Source: Colias croceus (taxonomy: Eukaryota; Arthropoda; Insecta; Lepidoptera; Pieridae). From it: a stretch of 64,000 bases of DNA. A program made the position numbers and the translations under genes. The notes beneath the pieces were generated by a model. That model made no database searches, was not told the DNA's origin, and saw only the letters and a program-made list of their open reading frames with translations. Of the stretch, positions 1 through 13,927 are shown piece by piece; position 1 is the stretch's first letter; every line of letters begins with the position of its first letter. The DNA lies in contig NC_059538.1 in NCBI RefSeq assembly GCF_905220415.1, forward strand, positions 8,680,001 through 8,744,000, given 5' to 3'.

Positions 1-1080
1 TGACACATAAAAATCTGTAACAAATCAAACGAACTATCAAAGTTTTGGTAGGTTATTATTTGCTCTGCACCATCCTAGAGGTAGTCGAAAATGCATAAAA
101 TTTTTAATACATCGAACCGTTTCGGAGGAATTTGATTACAAACATTGTGAAATGAGAATTTTATATATTGTATAAACAAGATACCTACTACCTAAAGAAT
201 TTTAGTCATTGGAAAATCCGGTCTCCTACTAAGATTTATTTTTACTGAACATGCCATTCTATCTTGATTAAGGGCTCTTGTAAATTACTTTAATAAGCAC
301 CTCTGTGATCGTTTATGCACCTCGCGTGACGGTTGCATTTTAATTTATAGAAAAATTGTTCGTGTGCACGCGCCATTTTATACACCTTATCCATTCTATA
401 CATACTAACATTTATAGTGTAATTAAGTATAATATTATTTTGGGTAGCTAAGATATATTTTAGTACACAAATTATAAATAAACAGCGATTTAATTACTTA
501 AAAGTTTTATTTTTATTTTAAAGGAGTGTCTAAAAATTCTGCACACTTTTTGGATACATATTTCTATATTAGAAAACCATTCCTTATCATATTGACATTA
601 TAAACTCGCTAATAATACTTAAAGAAATTATACATTATGCGAGTGCTTATAAACCTTTTCTAAGAAATATAAAAATATAAACTAATAAAAATAAAAGTAA
701 TTTTAAATCAGCCACTCGAAAATGTGTAAGAAATATCCTGCAGTCTACCAAATTAAGATTAGTAGTGAAACTACATACACAGTTAGTTACGACTTGAAAC
801 ACAATTTAAAGGAACACAATTTATTCTAGAGGATTTACTGGGTTATAAATTTATATTTTGTTAAGTTAATAGACTTAGTGGAGAAATAAAAGAGTATTTT
901 ATCTTTATAAAAATATATTTAAGCCGATTTCTCACTTCTCATGCGTCATAATGAGAATCCTGAAGTTTATACTATTTTGTACCTATAATTCTTCATAAAG
1001 TGGCCTCATAAAAACACAAGTTAAAAAGAAGTAGCTCAATAAGATATAGATAAATTATGGAGTTGTTGAAGATGTGCGAC
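1..1080. other. AT-rich sequence, no feature seen
   Basis: No conserved open frame, inverted repeat or element end was recognised. Confidence 0.5.
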
Positions 1081-2050
1081 GTATGATTTAGTGACTACGC
1101 GGGTGGAAGCACATCTGAAAAACTAGTAAAGGTTTTTTTTTTTAATCAGTTATGGAGGGATTTTACCAACATTCGCTGACTCTACTTATAGCAGGAACCA
1201 TTCGAACGAGTGACCGATACGATCAACTGTAAATTCTTAGGTTAACCACCGCTGTGCTATGACTAACTTAAGTACGACTTAAATAGAGTCATTACTAACC
1301 ACAATCTAGTCCACGATATGGGCTGTGCTGTGCTGTCGATGCTTAATGCCCATTACTGTCTTCGCTTGCATTTTGTGGTCGAGTCGTAAAACTACATTGA
1401 ACCAAGTCATACAAAGATGCAACAATACGACGAAAATTTAAATGGTTTTCGAAGCTCGACGTCTTAGTCATAATCTGGGGGCATGGTAGTGCCCCCGCCA
1501 AGACGAGCCAAGCGAACAAGCGAAGCGCACGGGCACTACCTACCTTTTCTCGAAGCGCTTCGACGTTTTTTTGAACCCTCATAACTTGGGTTTGGATTAT
1601 GCTAGATCAACAAAATTTTCGGGATATATTGTCAATAGCGGACTTATTGAACATATTAAGTTTTAATTACATTAGCTTTTATACTTCTGATATTATTTAT
1701 ATCTAAAAAACGCTAATTTCGTCACTGACTCACTGATGATCATCAAAATTCTTAAGGTATTTCCTAATGTCCTAGAAAGCTGAAATTTTGTATGTAAGCT
1801 AGTATTAGCACACAAACAACAAAAAAATTATAAAACTTGTAACTTTCATCCCCCAACCCCTTAAACTAGGGGTTGGGAGTTTGTAGGAGACCTGTAATTT
1901 TAAATTAAATTTTGATGACGCTAGAGGTCTAATCTAATAATCTAAAACTTGGTTCCCCTAGATATATATGTATAGGTACTCCTTGTTAAATAAAAAATTA
2001 ATCGACATATAAAATTACGTTACAAACAACTTACAAAAAGAAATGAAATC
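1081..2050. repeat. Probable dispersed-repeat block with two hairpins
   Basis: A GC-rich island at 1470-1570 holds the hairpin gggggca-tggtag-tgccccc (1477-1496). A second, cccaacccct-taaact-aggggttggg, lies at 1852-1877 with a perfect 10-bp stem. The layout resembles non-autonomous elements of Lepidoptera, but I could not fix ends or target duplications. Confidence 0.35.
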
Positions 2051-2468
2051 CCACCAAAAACATTTTCATATAAAATGTTGCCAAGACGAGCCCATATGAC
2101 TCGCACTGTCAAAAAGTTATCAGATGACAGATCTCATATAGATATCATAACTCTACAAGGCCTTACTTCACAAACTCTACACCTTAGTCAAAATATGTGG
2201 CTTGGCCGTTCGTTACTACAAGAACTATTATGTATAACACAAAAGTAATGAACAGTGAATTAATTTTTCACCTTACGCCGATGAGAATGTAGCGAAATGG
2301 CCAAGCCACATATTTTGACTAAGGTGTAGAGTTTGTGAAGTTAGGCCTTGTAGAGTTAGGGCGTGTAGTGTTAGAAGTTTGGATCTACATGAGATCTGAT
2401 AACTTTTTGACAGTGCGAGTCATATGGGCTCGTCTTGGCAACATTTTACATGAAAATGTTTTTGGTGG
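2051..2468. mobile_element. Foldback MITE, about 418 bp
   Basis: Left arm 2051-2207 and right arm 2299-2468 are inverted copies with a loop of about 90 bp. The outermost bases ccaccaaaaacattttcat match their inverse perfectly, and long blocks such as gccaagacgagcccatatga are identical between arms. There is no coding capacity. The target duplication was not determined. Confidence 0.85.
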
Positions 2469-2536
2469 TATAAGTATATTCGAATATAATATGTCAATAC
2501 ATCAAAATCGTAAAAGTAGAAAGAATAAGTTTATAA

Positions 2537-3059
2537 ATAAATAATCAGTCAATTGAACCCCTCGATGAAGATTGACAGCTTATTATTCCAGATCCAGAAT
2601 GTACCAATGATATTATTGAGATAATAAAACGAAGACTAACAGATAAAAATATACGTCTCATTTTGTGGATATTTACGTGGATAAACTTACCTGCTACATA
2701 ACGAAAAGTAAACCCAATAGACGGTGTTTTTGAAATTCAAATAAACGGAGCGAATTGGAAAAGCATAGAAAAAGAAAGTTCACTATCCAAACTAACAGTA
2801 ACGCGGACAATGGCAATGGAGTTTATATAATGTTTTGTCTATTTGCAACTAAGTTCTCTTTTCCCTGCATTTCTTGCATAAACTTGCAGTTCGATTGTCT
2901 GAATCTTGATATCTAAATAACATTACTCTATGGAATAAACCGGAACTAAACACAGCTTCCCAAGTTACAAGATTATTCAGTGAAATGGTCCTCAAGGGGC
3001 GTAATGTATTGTTACTTGTTTGTGTTAAACTCCTCGAATACTGTTCCGCATACCAATAA
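2537..3059 (+). pseudogene. Possible decayed coding sequence, family unknown
   Basis: Reading 2537-2830 in one frame gives a protein-like run interrupted by TGA (2573) and TAA (2699), for example IIPDPECTNDIIEIIKRR and NPIDGVFEIQINGANWKS. After a frame change, 2853-3059 reads FSLHFLHKLAVRLSES, a TGA at 2907, then NKPELNTASQVTRLFSEM and LLLVCVKLLEYCSAYQ. The low stop density over about 170 codons in such AT-rich DNA suggests an old gene with stops and a frameshift. I do not recognise the family. It adjoins the large foldback element at 2051-2468 and may have belonged to a transposon. Confidence 0.3.
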
Positions 3060-4528
3060 TTGTTATGATTTATGTTTATTTGCATTTGAAGATATACTAG
3101 TATGCTATATTTTATTGCAAGCAATGATATTTTCAGTGTACCAATGAGGTAGCATAAATTATACAAAATATGTTAAACTAAAACGTAAAGTCGTGTAAAG
3201 TTATTAAACTTAAAAATAAGGGACTATTTCAAAACCTTCTACTGCCTAGAGCCCGCTACTTTATTTGCGTGATACAGGCGTGATTGAGACACAAACATTC
3301 ATAAGTCGATACATAAGCAATTTACCCAAATATTGTTTAAAAAGGTTCAATATGAAAATGAAGATAGACGATTTATTTATTCCTTCGCTTGAAATAAATG
3401 AGATGGATTGTAATTTATCCGTAAATATACTGCCTACTTATATTACGAATATCCTTGCAATTTGTATTCCACAACGCAACGCAAGGTGGGCGTCAGTGGG
3501 CGATCTAGAAATATAGTATATACAGAAATATTTACACTAAATAGATATTGTATCTCCTTGAGATTGATTAATAACATCCGTTTGTTAAGGATACAATAAA
3601 ACAAGTGTTGATTAGAAACTTTTAATAAGTAACGCTTTTTTACAACTTGCAGATATTATCGAACTGAATAGTCAGCATTAAATGACTAAGTATATTATTC
3701 TTATTAAAAGTTGAATAAATTCAGTTCAATTAAAATTTTATATTTTTAATTACTTACTGTGTTTTTATAATACAGACTTATATAATACCCAAAATCCTCA
3801 AAAGCTCTTTAAAATAAAATACCATTAAAAGAGAAGACAAAAATAGAAAGCTCGAATTCAATAAATATTAAATAATTCTGATTTTAGTATTATATTTTGC
3901 GTTCAAGAGCTTTAAAATAAGAGAATATTGCAAATGCTGAAGCGCCTTTTGTTATTTTGCCGCAATTATTTTTGTTATCGTTTTTGTCACTTTTAAGTAT
4001 TTCAAAATGGTACCTTAAATAATTATTGTACAGATAAATGAAGCTTTAAAAGCCTGCATAATGTTATACCTCTCTCCTCCCTGCACAATATTTAAAATTA
4101 CATATAACAATATATAAAATATTAAATTGTTGTTGTTATGTAAACATTTGGAGAATATAATTTAACTATTTTTTAAAAAAGCTTAAAAAATTAAAGCTTA
4201 TATTTTTCCGTTAAAGAAGAAAAACAAAAAGATGTAAGAAGTATTTTTTGTTTTTGCGTTGAAAGTATTTCAAACAATACTTCGTGATTCGTGTAGATTA
4301 AAAATGCACCTATCAGATATCGAAGCCGAGTCGGTTTCAACAGGTATAATTGATAAGTCAAACGAAGTTTGCGAGGAGGCCGCAATGTACAATTGATTTC
4401 ATTCAAGCTGAAACTGGTTTGCAATCATGGCGAAATAAGTTCGATTAATTTATTGAGTTTCCGTATATTATCTTTGTGTTTCACTGTTTACCTTTAAATT
4501 TTAAATGTAATGCATGGCATTCTAATCA
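3060..4528. other. AT-rich sequence, no supported feature
   Basis: Short open frames only (for example 3265-3516, 4191-4424), none with recognisable motifs. Confidence 0.5.
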
Positions 4529-4676
4529 TCACTACATAGTATAAAACAAAGCCGCTTTCTCTGTCCCGGATTTTGATGCGGTTTTTTTAATAGATAGAGT
4601 GATTCAAGAGGAAGGTTTTAGTATATATTTTTTTAGGTTTTAGACAAAGCAGGCGAAGTCGCGGGCGGTAAGCTAG
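4529..4676 (+). mobile_element. Non-autonomous Helitron-like element (subfamily D)
   Basis: Starts TCACTACATAGTATAAAAC and ends gcgggcggtaagCTAG followed by T. It shares both ends and the interior with the reverse copy at 58159-58343 but is shorter (148 versus 185 bp). The GC-rich near-terminal segment gcgaagtcgcgggc is typical of the 3' end of these elements. No transposase. Confidence 0.75.
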
Positions 4677-6061
4677 TTGTAAGATAAAATTGATGTACCT
4701 TTTAAATCTGGGCAACAGCTCTGTTTTAAATATAATTCGATTAATTTATTTTATTCCTCATGCATTTTTAGTATCAATATATAGAAAAATACATACCTTG
4801 TATAATAAAAAAAAGTATAAAATATTAGTATTATTCTAAACTTAAGAAGTAAATGTATCCTTCGTAATTAATGTTTCTGATTTCTCATTTAAAATTACAA
4901 TTTCCAAGTACCTTAACCTTCAATTTCATTGTGCATACAGCATCAGTTTTATTATCTTAGAATGTAAATGCCCTAAAGTTCCAGTTCTATCGAATTCAGT
5001 AGAGTCAAAAGGTCAGGTTATTTCTACAACTCTTTATACGGTATACGAAATAAGACACCGTTTTGTTCGACACTTTTATGACCTTATGTTCTTCCCGATA
5101 TAAAATCGATACTTTCTCCACAGATAATAATCGAAGTATTTTTATTGCATAGTATAATTTGATCCGATTGACATGTAATTAAGTGTTTTTATTGCGTATC
5201 TTATTTCGGGACTTATTTATCTTTGTTCAATAGAAATTAACGCAGTGTATGGGTTTCAAAATGATTTCCTCTACAAAGTTAATTAAATAGAGGCCGTAAT
5301 GGCTTTATTTGTAACAATAATTAAGTACCTACATATTATCGTTTCCAAACGAAACGCAAAGACCTTTTACGCATTTTACAGCCCAATTTTAGATACTAAA
5401 GCTTTTTGATTCTTTACACTACTCATGCAAATTCATGACTTTCTGTTATTACTCTAAAGTTATTATATATGTATATGCTGTAACTTTATTACAAAATATC
5501 TAAACACAGCACTGATGCAATAATTGGAATATTATTATTAATCGAGAGGATGTCCCACCGTGCGATTTGTCTTTATAAGGCTCCATGACATTTTTACTAT
5601 TATATTTGCATAAAAACACACAAGAATGTTAGATATTTCAAAATAAACTTAATGAAATAAAAATATATAATCTGCAAACGTTTACAATTTAAATTATACA
5701 GCATGTCTATATAAATTCTGTTTAAAACAATCAATCACCATTAATCATTAGCATAACCATTATATTGACTTAAATAGGAAGACTTGCCAGTATGTAAAGC
5801 AGCTATTATATCTATTAAATAATATAGGCAATTTGAATTTGCATGAATAAATATAACTATATAATAAGTAGGTACCAATAGTTTATGACATGCAGTCCTC
5901 GTGTATGAACATCGAATGCGAAGCTCATAATATTAATATGCCATGCAATTATTTATCCTTATATGAATATTAATTTTTATGACACATGCTTCTTTATATT
6001 CCAAGGACAGGACAGGCAACATATCAATGGGAACAGTGAACATACAAGTGATAACTGCGTT
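4677..6061. other. AT-rich sequence, no feature seen
   Basis: Nothing supported on either strand. Confidence 0.5.
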
Positions 6062-6319
6062 AAAAACAACCGACTTCAAACTTGCACTTGCAAAATTTAC
6101 AAATACCTACAGACAAAAATGCTTATAAAATAAAAACTACTGGGCCTATCCGAATAAAATTTTTATGGGACCAATTCGACACCATCCCGCATCGAACAAA
6201 AAAAGAATCACGTAAATCGGTTCAGAAACCTCGGAGTAATCGGTGTACATACATAAAAAAAAAAAAATATACCGGCCGAATTGATAACCTCCTCCTTTTT
6301 TTTGAAGTCGGTTAAAAAC
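6062..6319. mobile_element. Short terminal-inverted-repeat element, AACCGACTTCAAA ends
   Basis: aaccgacttcaaa at 6068-6080 is the exact inverse of 6301-6313, about 258 bp in all. The interior carries an A-run at 6254-6267. Elements with these ends are, from memory, very common in moth and butterfly genomes. The superfamily is not resolved. Confidence 0.7.
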
Positions 6320-6330
6320 CGATGAACTGA

Positions 6331-6492
6331 GCTAGCGCGCAAGAGCAACTTTTGTCCCCGCAACTATTTTGTCTCTCCCATCAACTCGATGGGCTAGTAA
6401 GAAAGTGCGCGCACGTAGCGACGCAACTTCCTATAGAGTTGACGGGAGAGACAAAATAGTTGCGGAGACAAAAGTTGCTCTTGCGCGCTAGC
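6331..6492. mobile_element. Foldback MITE, 162 bp
   Basis: The left arm 6331-6387 (gctagcgcgcaagagcaact...) is a nearly perfect inverse of 6436-6492, with a 48-bp centre. It lies directly beside the previous element. No coding capacity. Confidence 0.85.
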
Positions 6493-9400
6493 GCTTATGT
6501 CCGGTTTGAATTAATTTGTGTGTGATACTAATGTTTGATTGGGGGTGACTCATAAACAATTACGAACCTATTACATATTGAAGGTTCTAAATTGCATTTA
6601 CGCCCTTCCAATTACCTACCCCTGTTTTAACCGTAATTGTTTAATAAGAAATCGATACCTACTATGAAATTGACAACTATCGTTGCGAGTTTTATGTACA
6701 TAATATACCTAGATGTTTGAATACCCTTAAAATATAATGTTTAAAAATTCTTTCTTCCAAAATGACAAAGTTCGTAGACCGGATCTCCGTACAAAGGACA
6801 GGTGAGTGTGTCTAAGCATACTTGTCAACGGGATTCTGCGACCACTTGACGTTAGAAGGTAATGAGTGAAATCTTTCCTCAGCTCACTGATCTGCATTTC
6901 AAAGGTATTGTACGTATTACAATACGTGGAGAGACTGGAGACAATGAACTTATAGCTTAATGGAATGTCTCGCAGATATGAATAAGAAGTCTTTAGTACG
7001 GAGCATTTAGCGCAGTAATTAGTTTCTCTAAAATAAAGAGCAAATTAACAATACGAATTCTGTTCGGTTTTATAATTTATTATTCAGTTCGTCGTTCCTA
7101 TTTGATTACTCTTACAAATTGATCACTTAAAATTTGTTAGACGTTGGAGAATTCCTTATCGCGTATAAAATTTGGCTCACAACCCGCATAAGTACCTAAT
7201 CGACAGGCAACAGAAAGGGCGATAAGGGCACAATAGCGATTACAAGAAACACAACACAAGACAAAGAACGCGGACTCTGAAAATGGGAGTTCTGAAAGCT
7301 TTCAGATGGAGCAGATGAAGGTTGCGATCCTTTGTAAAACTTCAAACGCTTAAAACAGCGCCTCTCCAAGACCCATTCGTTCGAAGTCTTTATTTTAAAT
7401 ACTATTGCTTTAATCCCAAGCAATGATTTTCTTAATTACGATCCATGTGGTAATTAGGCTTTCTAATTACATACCTCATATTTTCTTTCATAAATTATTC
7501 AAATTTATTTTGTACATACTTAATTGAAAAATGTATAAAAAAACAAAAATCGTTATGATTAAATAAAAAGCCACTTACATTTCATTACAGAAACAGGAAA
7601 ACCTGTCAACAGTACGAAACGCAAGAGAAAAATAATTGTAAAATGCACAAAAATAGCTCAAATCTCAGGAACTGACGCATAGCGTATTTCTTAAGAAAAC
7701 TGTCTATTCATTATAACTAGAAATATATGTTTATTTCCGAATATAATTCTACGGAAGCCGCTGATTTGGGTAACAGGAGATGGGCTTACTATCCCGGGAG
7801 CATGCTAATGCATTATAGTCACTTACTGGAAATTCGATCGTTTTATTATGCCCGATGTGCCTCTACAGGCAGAGATGGAACGAATGTGTGATTTTAAGGT
7901 GATTTCTTTTAAATTCTGTATTCGGGCGACAGCTCACAGTTCCCATGGTGCGATGCGAATGGTTTTTAAGTTACATAATTAAATGTTTACGTGACATTTT
8001 TAAATACGAAATTTGTTAAATTATGGGAAATTTAAAGTGATAGCTCTAGATATAGGTGGTGATGTATTAGGGCATTGTAAATCCTTTTTATTCCTATTTT
8101 GTCAGTATCGGCCTAATATGATATTATATGATAATATCTGTAGATATTATTTTAAAGAAATAGGATTTATTGTGTTCTATATGAGTGGCATTTAACCCCA
8201 TTATTTGCGTAAACTGTGAGAACAAACTAGATAAATATAATGAGAACATCTCTATAATTACATAAGTATTCTAATTCTTATTTATTATTCGTTATTCTTT
8301 CTTAATACAATAATCTAAGACAATAATATATAAACCTAAATCGTCTATTAAAATTAATATAATCATGTGCCTCAATGACATTCACAATATTATAATCCTT
8401 ACCTTACCACAACAAAATAATGAATATAACCTGTTGATATTGGCTTGACCGAAATTGGCCACGTCAAATCTCAATTTTCAAATTGCGCAGATACATGCAT
8501 AGAAACAGAAGCAGCCAGTACTCTCTAGGTATTATGGACCAGTGATGAAAGTTTCAACACGATATTAATAAAATAGTTCGGTACAAAAACTACATTTTTA
8601 CTTCTTCTATATTGTGGAATGTATATGCAATTAATAAATAGTCCTAAAAAAATCGTAAAAAGTTTCGATCACTAAGGTAGATTCGCTACAGCAAAACAAC
8701 GACTCCGAATACCGCCTCACGACCGAATTGTTTATATTCTTTCTTAGTTTTAAAAACAAGATACCTTTCCTCACAAGTCACATGGGATGTACATTGTACA
8801 GTCTCACGTTTTCTAGTTTACAAGTATAAAAAGCGAGTACATTCAGTCAATGTACGACGCATAAGTAAAAGTTGAATTGCCTTATGATAATATAAAAGAG
8901 TAGAGTAACAATTCTCATCCATAATCTTTATCATATGAATATTAATTCAATAACGACGAATTGTTCCAACAACAATGAATGCGTCTACTTGATTGTCCCA
9001 ATTGTTCAATAAGAGATTGATATAACCCCTTTTTGATCGTTGAGCTGCACATACACACACATACATAGCACACATAGACACATGATGTGTATTCAATATT
9101 CATGTCCCAATTTCAACTGCGTCATACGATCGCAATTCAATTAACTCTTGATCGATTTATCATATTAAGTAATTGTTAAGCTGATAACTTTCTAGACATT
9201 AAATAACGACAGTCTAAGCTTTATGATAATATCACTTTATTATATGATCGCGAGTTACTGTTATTACGCAGTTAAGCACAACTTTTGTAATTATTTAAGT
9301 CAAAAGTCATATGTACATTACGCCTATTTCCAAAAGTGACAATTATTTTTTAGAAGCATTTGATTTCATAAAGCGGTTATTAAGACGATTGTTTTTGACG

Positions 9401-12400
9401 GGTTGATTTCACAAATTGTAACGCAAGATTGTATTAATCCATGTCTATTGTTATTGATTTCGCGGCTTTGTCTACGCTACAAAGGAAAAATATCATAAAA
9501 TATCTAGATCACAAAAAAATATGATAAAATGTATTCGACCTTGTATGTACGTGTCTCTCGTTTCATATACTATATGATTATGGAGCAAATAAATAGAACA
9601 TTCAATTTAATGACTATATTAACGATAGACCTATCTTGAATCTCATCATGAAGCTTCTGTGTGCAAGATCAATGATGGATGTTTGAACAGCGGTCTTTGG
9701 CGATTAGTCCATTCACTGAATAAAGCAAAATTGAGATCGAAAATATTATTCTGTTGGGAAAAAAGATACGAAAATCTATCTTAGTCATGTAGGTACATTT
9801 CGATGTTTGTAACTAGGTCACATAATATCCATAATATTTCTCAAAGACGTATCTAATATAAAAAGGCTTCCTACTACTTACTTAAACTACTAGTAATAGA
9901 TAATACGCTCACTGGGGAGTGGGGAATAGTAAATAGCCAGAGAAAATACTATTCATAGAAGGATAAAAAGCAACAAGGAATAAGTACCTAATCAATACAA
10001 TATCCCTTGGAAACCATATAGTATGTAAATCATAAATAAAGGACGTTGTTAACTGGAACTAAAATCAATGTCATTTCACTCTTAAATCAACTTGACCGCG
10101 AATTCCTCGCGAATAATGTAATTGATATCATTCCAATTAATCCAACGAGTCTGACATGTGACAGAATCACGGTAACTCTATACCATACGTTTTCGTATGT
10201 ATCATGTTTCCTATTAAATCATATCAAGTATAGCTTTGTAATTAATTGCCTACTTATACGATGATGGTATGGTAATGTGTGCTATTAATTGAATAGGCTT
10301 TCTCGACACATACGTCTATCAATGCCGAATCAAGCGGTAACTTATTGATGTATGAAGTCAGTCTTAATGGGTAATTTGATCATGCGATTATATCCGTTTT
10401 TCAATCAACTCTTGTGGGTATAAGATGTGAGATTAAGACACGATTTATTGTAATGGATCTTAAATTAAAAAATAATTAATCCATTATATCAGAATGAAAT
10501 ATTGATCTTAATACAATTCGTTATAACTTATAAATAATTATTTCCTATATTATTTATATAAATGGAAGTAGATAAGATCTATTATACCTGAGAAGGTTTT
10601 CAGGTACCTATGGACATGGTACAAAAGTATATGGACGCAAATTAGTGACATTTAAAAAACTCGCTGAGAAATTGAGAATAAAAGAATCGCAAAAACTGTT
10701 CCAGACGCGCGTTTTCACCGACCGACACGCGACCGCGTGATGAAGAGACGCCAAAAAAAATGAAAGCTCCAAACTAAAACATACTTCCGTTACTAGGTCT
10801 AGATACTAATTTATAAGATTTCTACTTGATGATGATATAGGTACAACTAACATGCATACCCATATCGCTATTTAATAAATCTAACAAGACCATACACCGT
10901 GAGAACTTTTACTTCGTCGCTTGCATTTAAATGAATCACTGGTAGTGTCTTACAAAATGTCGTTCGATAAATAAAAAGAAACCCATTACGGTCCGTGACA
11001 GACGTATCTGCAGAGCGATTACACGTTTCGACCAGATAGGAAACTAATTTTTCGCCTCGACTGTTATCCGTAACAAGAAGGCTTTCAACTGAGGTTCTTA
11101 TATAAATCATTGCTTGGGAATCCGATTAATTTCTGATAGCTTTATAGGAACGTCGGAAAAATCATTATTTAGTAGCCTACAAACGGTGATCGTTTGATCT
11201 TGGGATAGCGACATGATAGCGATATTCGATATTGTACACTCGATAAGTTGGGTTATGAAAAATCATGACGGCAATAAATGTATGAAGATTTTGAACACGA
11301 GATTTCTTTGCCTTTTTGTAAAAATATAAATTGGTAAAACATTTAAATCAAGCTTTAGAATGAAAAATATAATAAATGTCAACTCAATCTTAAAGTAATT
11401 TAAGCTATGCCCTGTTACAAATTCAGTAGCTAATTCACACAGTGTTTTTTCTGAAGTAGACCCACAAAAACAACCTGGCGCTTAATAACTTATGTTATCC
11501 ATCGAAAATCTGCGGCGGGCGGCGACAACCTACCATAATAAGCCAAAAATCTGGTTGATGTTATTCAGTACCTGCTGTTTTTTGCTTAACAAAGTTCGGC
11601 TTATATTCCTTTTTTCGACATTTTAATGAATTCCTTAAAAGTAGCGACACAGAACACGTAAAAAGTCTCAAGTATGTTTATATTATCTAAGGTATTTTTT
11701 ACCTCACGGCTCACGGCCACGTCTTGCAGCGGAAGCCTTGCTTCACCTTGATTATAAAAAATGTCATAATATTAGCATTCTATTCTCGGACTTTTCTACG
11801 TAAAAATTACTTTTTTAATGTCGATTTATTTATAGTGAATTATGCATTACCATTATTGCTTAGTAAGGATATAATAACTCAAGAAATATCTCTAGGTACA
11901 CATAAAGATGTCATCGTAATTTGATTAGGTATAATGGGTATATTCATAGGTACCTATAGCTGTGCCTATAGTACACTTACTTATTTTTTATTAATCATAA
12001 TCTATAAATGTATAATATGGAAAACAATTGCTGTTTGATAGGCTAGCTAAAACTCAAGAAGCGTTGAGCCGTTTTAGCTGATTTTGAAAAGTTACCGGGT
12101 CAACTAGTGTTATTATAAAATGTGCAAAAGTGCAAAGGTGCATAATTGATAAAATAATTTCTCAAAATGACACTCATCATGATACCACAGATAACATAGT
12201 ACAACCTTTGACATAACCGTTTCTTAGTTATACATAGCAACACACGAATAGATGGTGACCCGAAGCGATGTGTCAGTGACATCAATCGGATGCAGCGATT
12301 ACCGCGGGCCGCGGGGTGCAGCGTTCCCTTCGACGGATGCCACCTAATGGCATGAATGCAAATTCGACTATTCGAGCTTCCTGCCGTGCCGGGATTTTAA

Positions 12401-13226
12401 CCGTAATCGCTGTTTCGTAAGGTGTTTTAATGTATTCTATCCTAATATTTACTTCGTACCTAGTTGTATCTAGTGTTGTTAGTTTAGTAGTGTAATTTTT
12501 AGTCTATGGTATCATTTATAACTAGAAATACAGTTGCCATGCTCATTATACCGGAGTTTTCTGGAGAGTTTAGGAGAGGAACACAATATGTAGTACAGCA
12601 TGAGTAGGTACACCCGCATTTTAATAGTTATGTTTTTGTGTCAGGTCACTGCCAGGGTGCTTTTGCCAAGTCTAGCGAAAAGAAACTTTTAAACTTTTCT
12701 TGGGTACTTTAATTCTCAAAGTATGCGTAAAGAGTCATAGAGTAAGTATATCATTAAAAGAAAATATTTTTTTACTTTGAAAACTACTTAGTTATATTAT
12801 TTAAAATTAAATTTAACAGAACTAATTCCACCATTTATAATTTACTGATTTCCAGATAACCTATTTTCATCCGGGACTTCTGAATAGCAAAGAGTTTTCT
12901 TTGCATCAGTAATTTCAGATATTGCCACTTGATAAAATAGCTCGTTCTCAAAAATCTAAAAACTATGTACCTAGGTATTGGTTTCGATTTATTATTTATT
13001 TTTCGTCTGCCTCATGCAGTCTCCATATTAGCCAATTTCATTATAGTGCCAATCATAAATAAAGTGATATATCGAAATTCATGAAATATTATTTTTTAAT
13101 CTCACTCCCGAAGACCGGTACAAAATGGTTGCGCCAATTATATGTGATATTTCAAAAGTGGAATACCGTTGTGAAAGCGCCGTCCAGACCGTGTGAAATT
13201 ATCAACGACCACTTGATAATTTTAAA
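6493..13226. other. Long gene-free stretch
   Basis: No exon or clear element end was recognised in 6.7 kb. A CA-rich patch lies at 9050-9085 and a GC-richer patch at 12295-12420 (accgcgggccgcggggtgca), both unexplained. Confidence 0.45.
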
Positions 13227-13927
13227 AACATTTGGGTTGGCTTTAGTTAACTGCCGCACGAATTTGTTGGAAATATTTATATTGTTAGTTAGCTAGGTAA
13301 TGTAAGATTGTAATTCCAAAATATTATCGTTAGGAAACTTGTAGTATTTTAGTTATTAATTTTTAAAGTTAATAATTTTTTGTGCGAAAAAAGCGCATTT
13401 ATCCGTTTTGTTGTGCAAAAAAAGCGGACCAAGACGTTCTATTTCACTGTACTGTGACTTTACTCAGCGGCCGGCGAGTGCCAAAAGCGACTTTAGGGCG
13501 ATTCCCACTCAAACAAAAAATAAATCTACGTAGGTTAAAAAACTTTTAAACTTTTATTTTTAATATCCAAATAGGTAGCGAGGAGCGAAGCGACAAGCGT
13601 GTTAGGTTAACTCTTGAACTGCCGCCAGAAGCGACTTTAGGGCGATTCCCACTCAAATAAAAAAACTACGTAGGCTTACACAACTTGTTTGTATTTTATT
13701 TATGTATCGTAAATTTTTTGTTATTATCGTCTAATGCTTAGTTAAAATGATTTAACACCAATTCCATACATTTTGAGGTTAGAATAGGAAAATTGATTTT
13801 TCTCCAAAACTATTGGTTTCCTAACTTTCCCCTTTTGGGGGGAGGGTCCCCCCCTCCTCCTCCCTCCTCCCCTCCCACAAAAAACCTATAATACGTGCGG
13901 CAGTTAACTAAAGAAACCCCAAACATT
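13227..13927. mobile_element. Inverted-repeat element, about 700 bp, with internal repeats
   Basis: The 20-mer ctttagttaactgccgcacg (13241-13260) is the exact inverse of 13894-13913. Similarity continues outward through the tttggg blocks. Inside, agcgactttagggcgattcc and the following cactcaaa...ctacgtagg occur twice (about 13486 and 13627), and gtgcgaaaaaagcg / gtgcaaaaaaagcgg also repeat. A C-rich tract lies at 13829-13876. No transposase seen, so it is non-autonomous. Confidence 0.75.

Noticed and set aside
9050..9085. CA-rich run
   Set aside because: Too short and irregular to call as a microsatellite locus of note.
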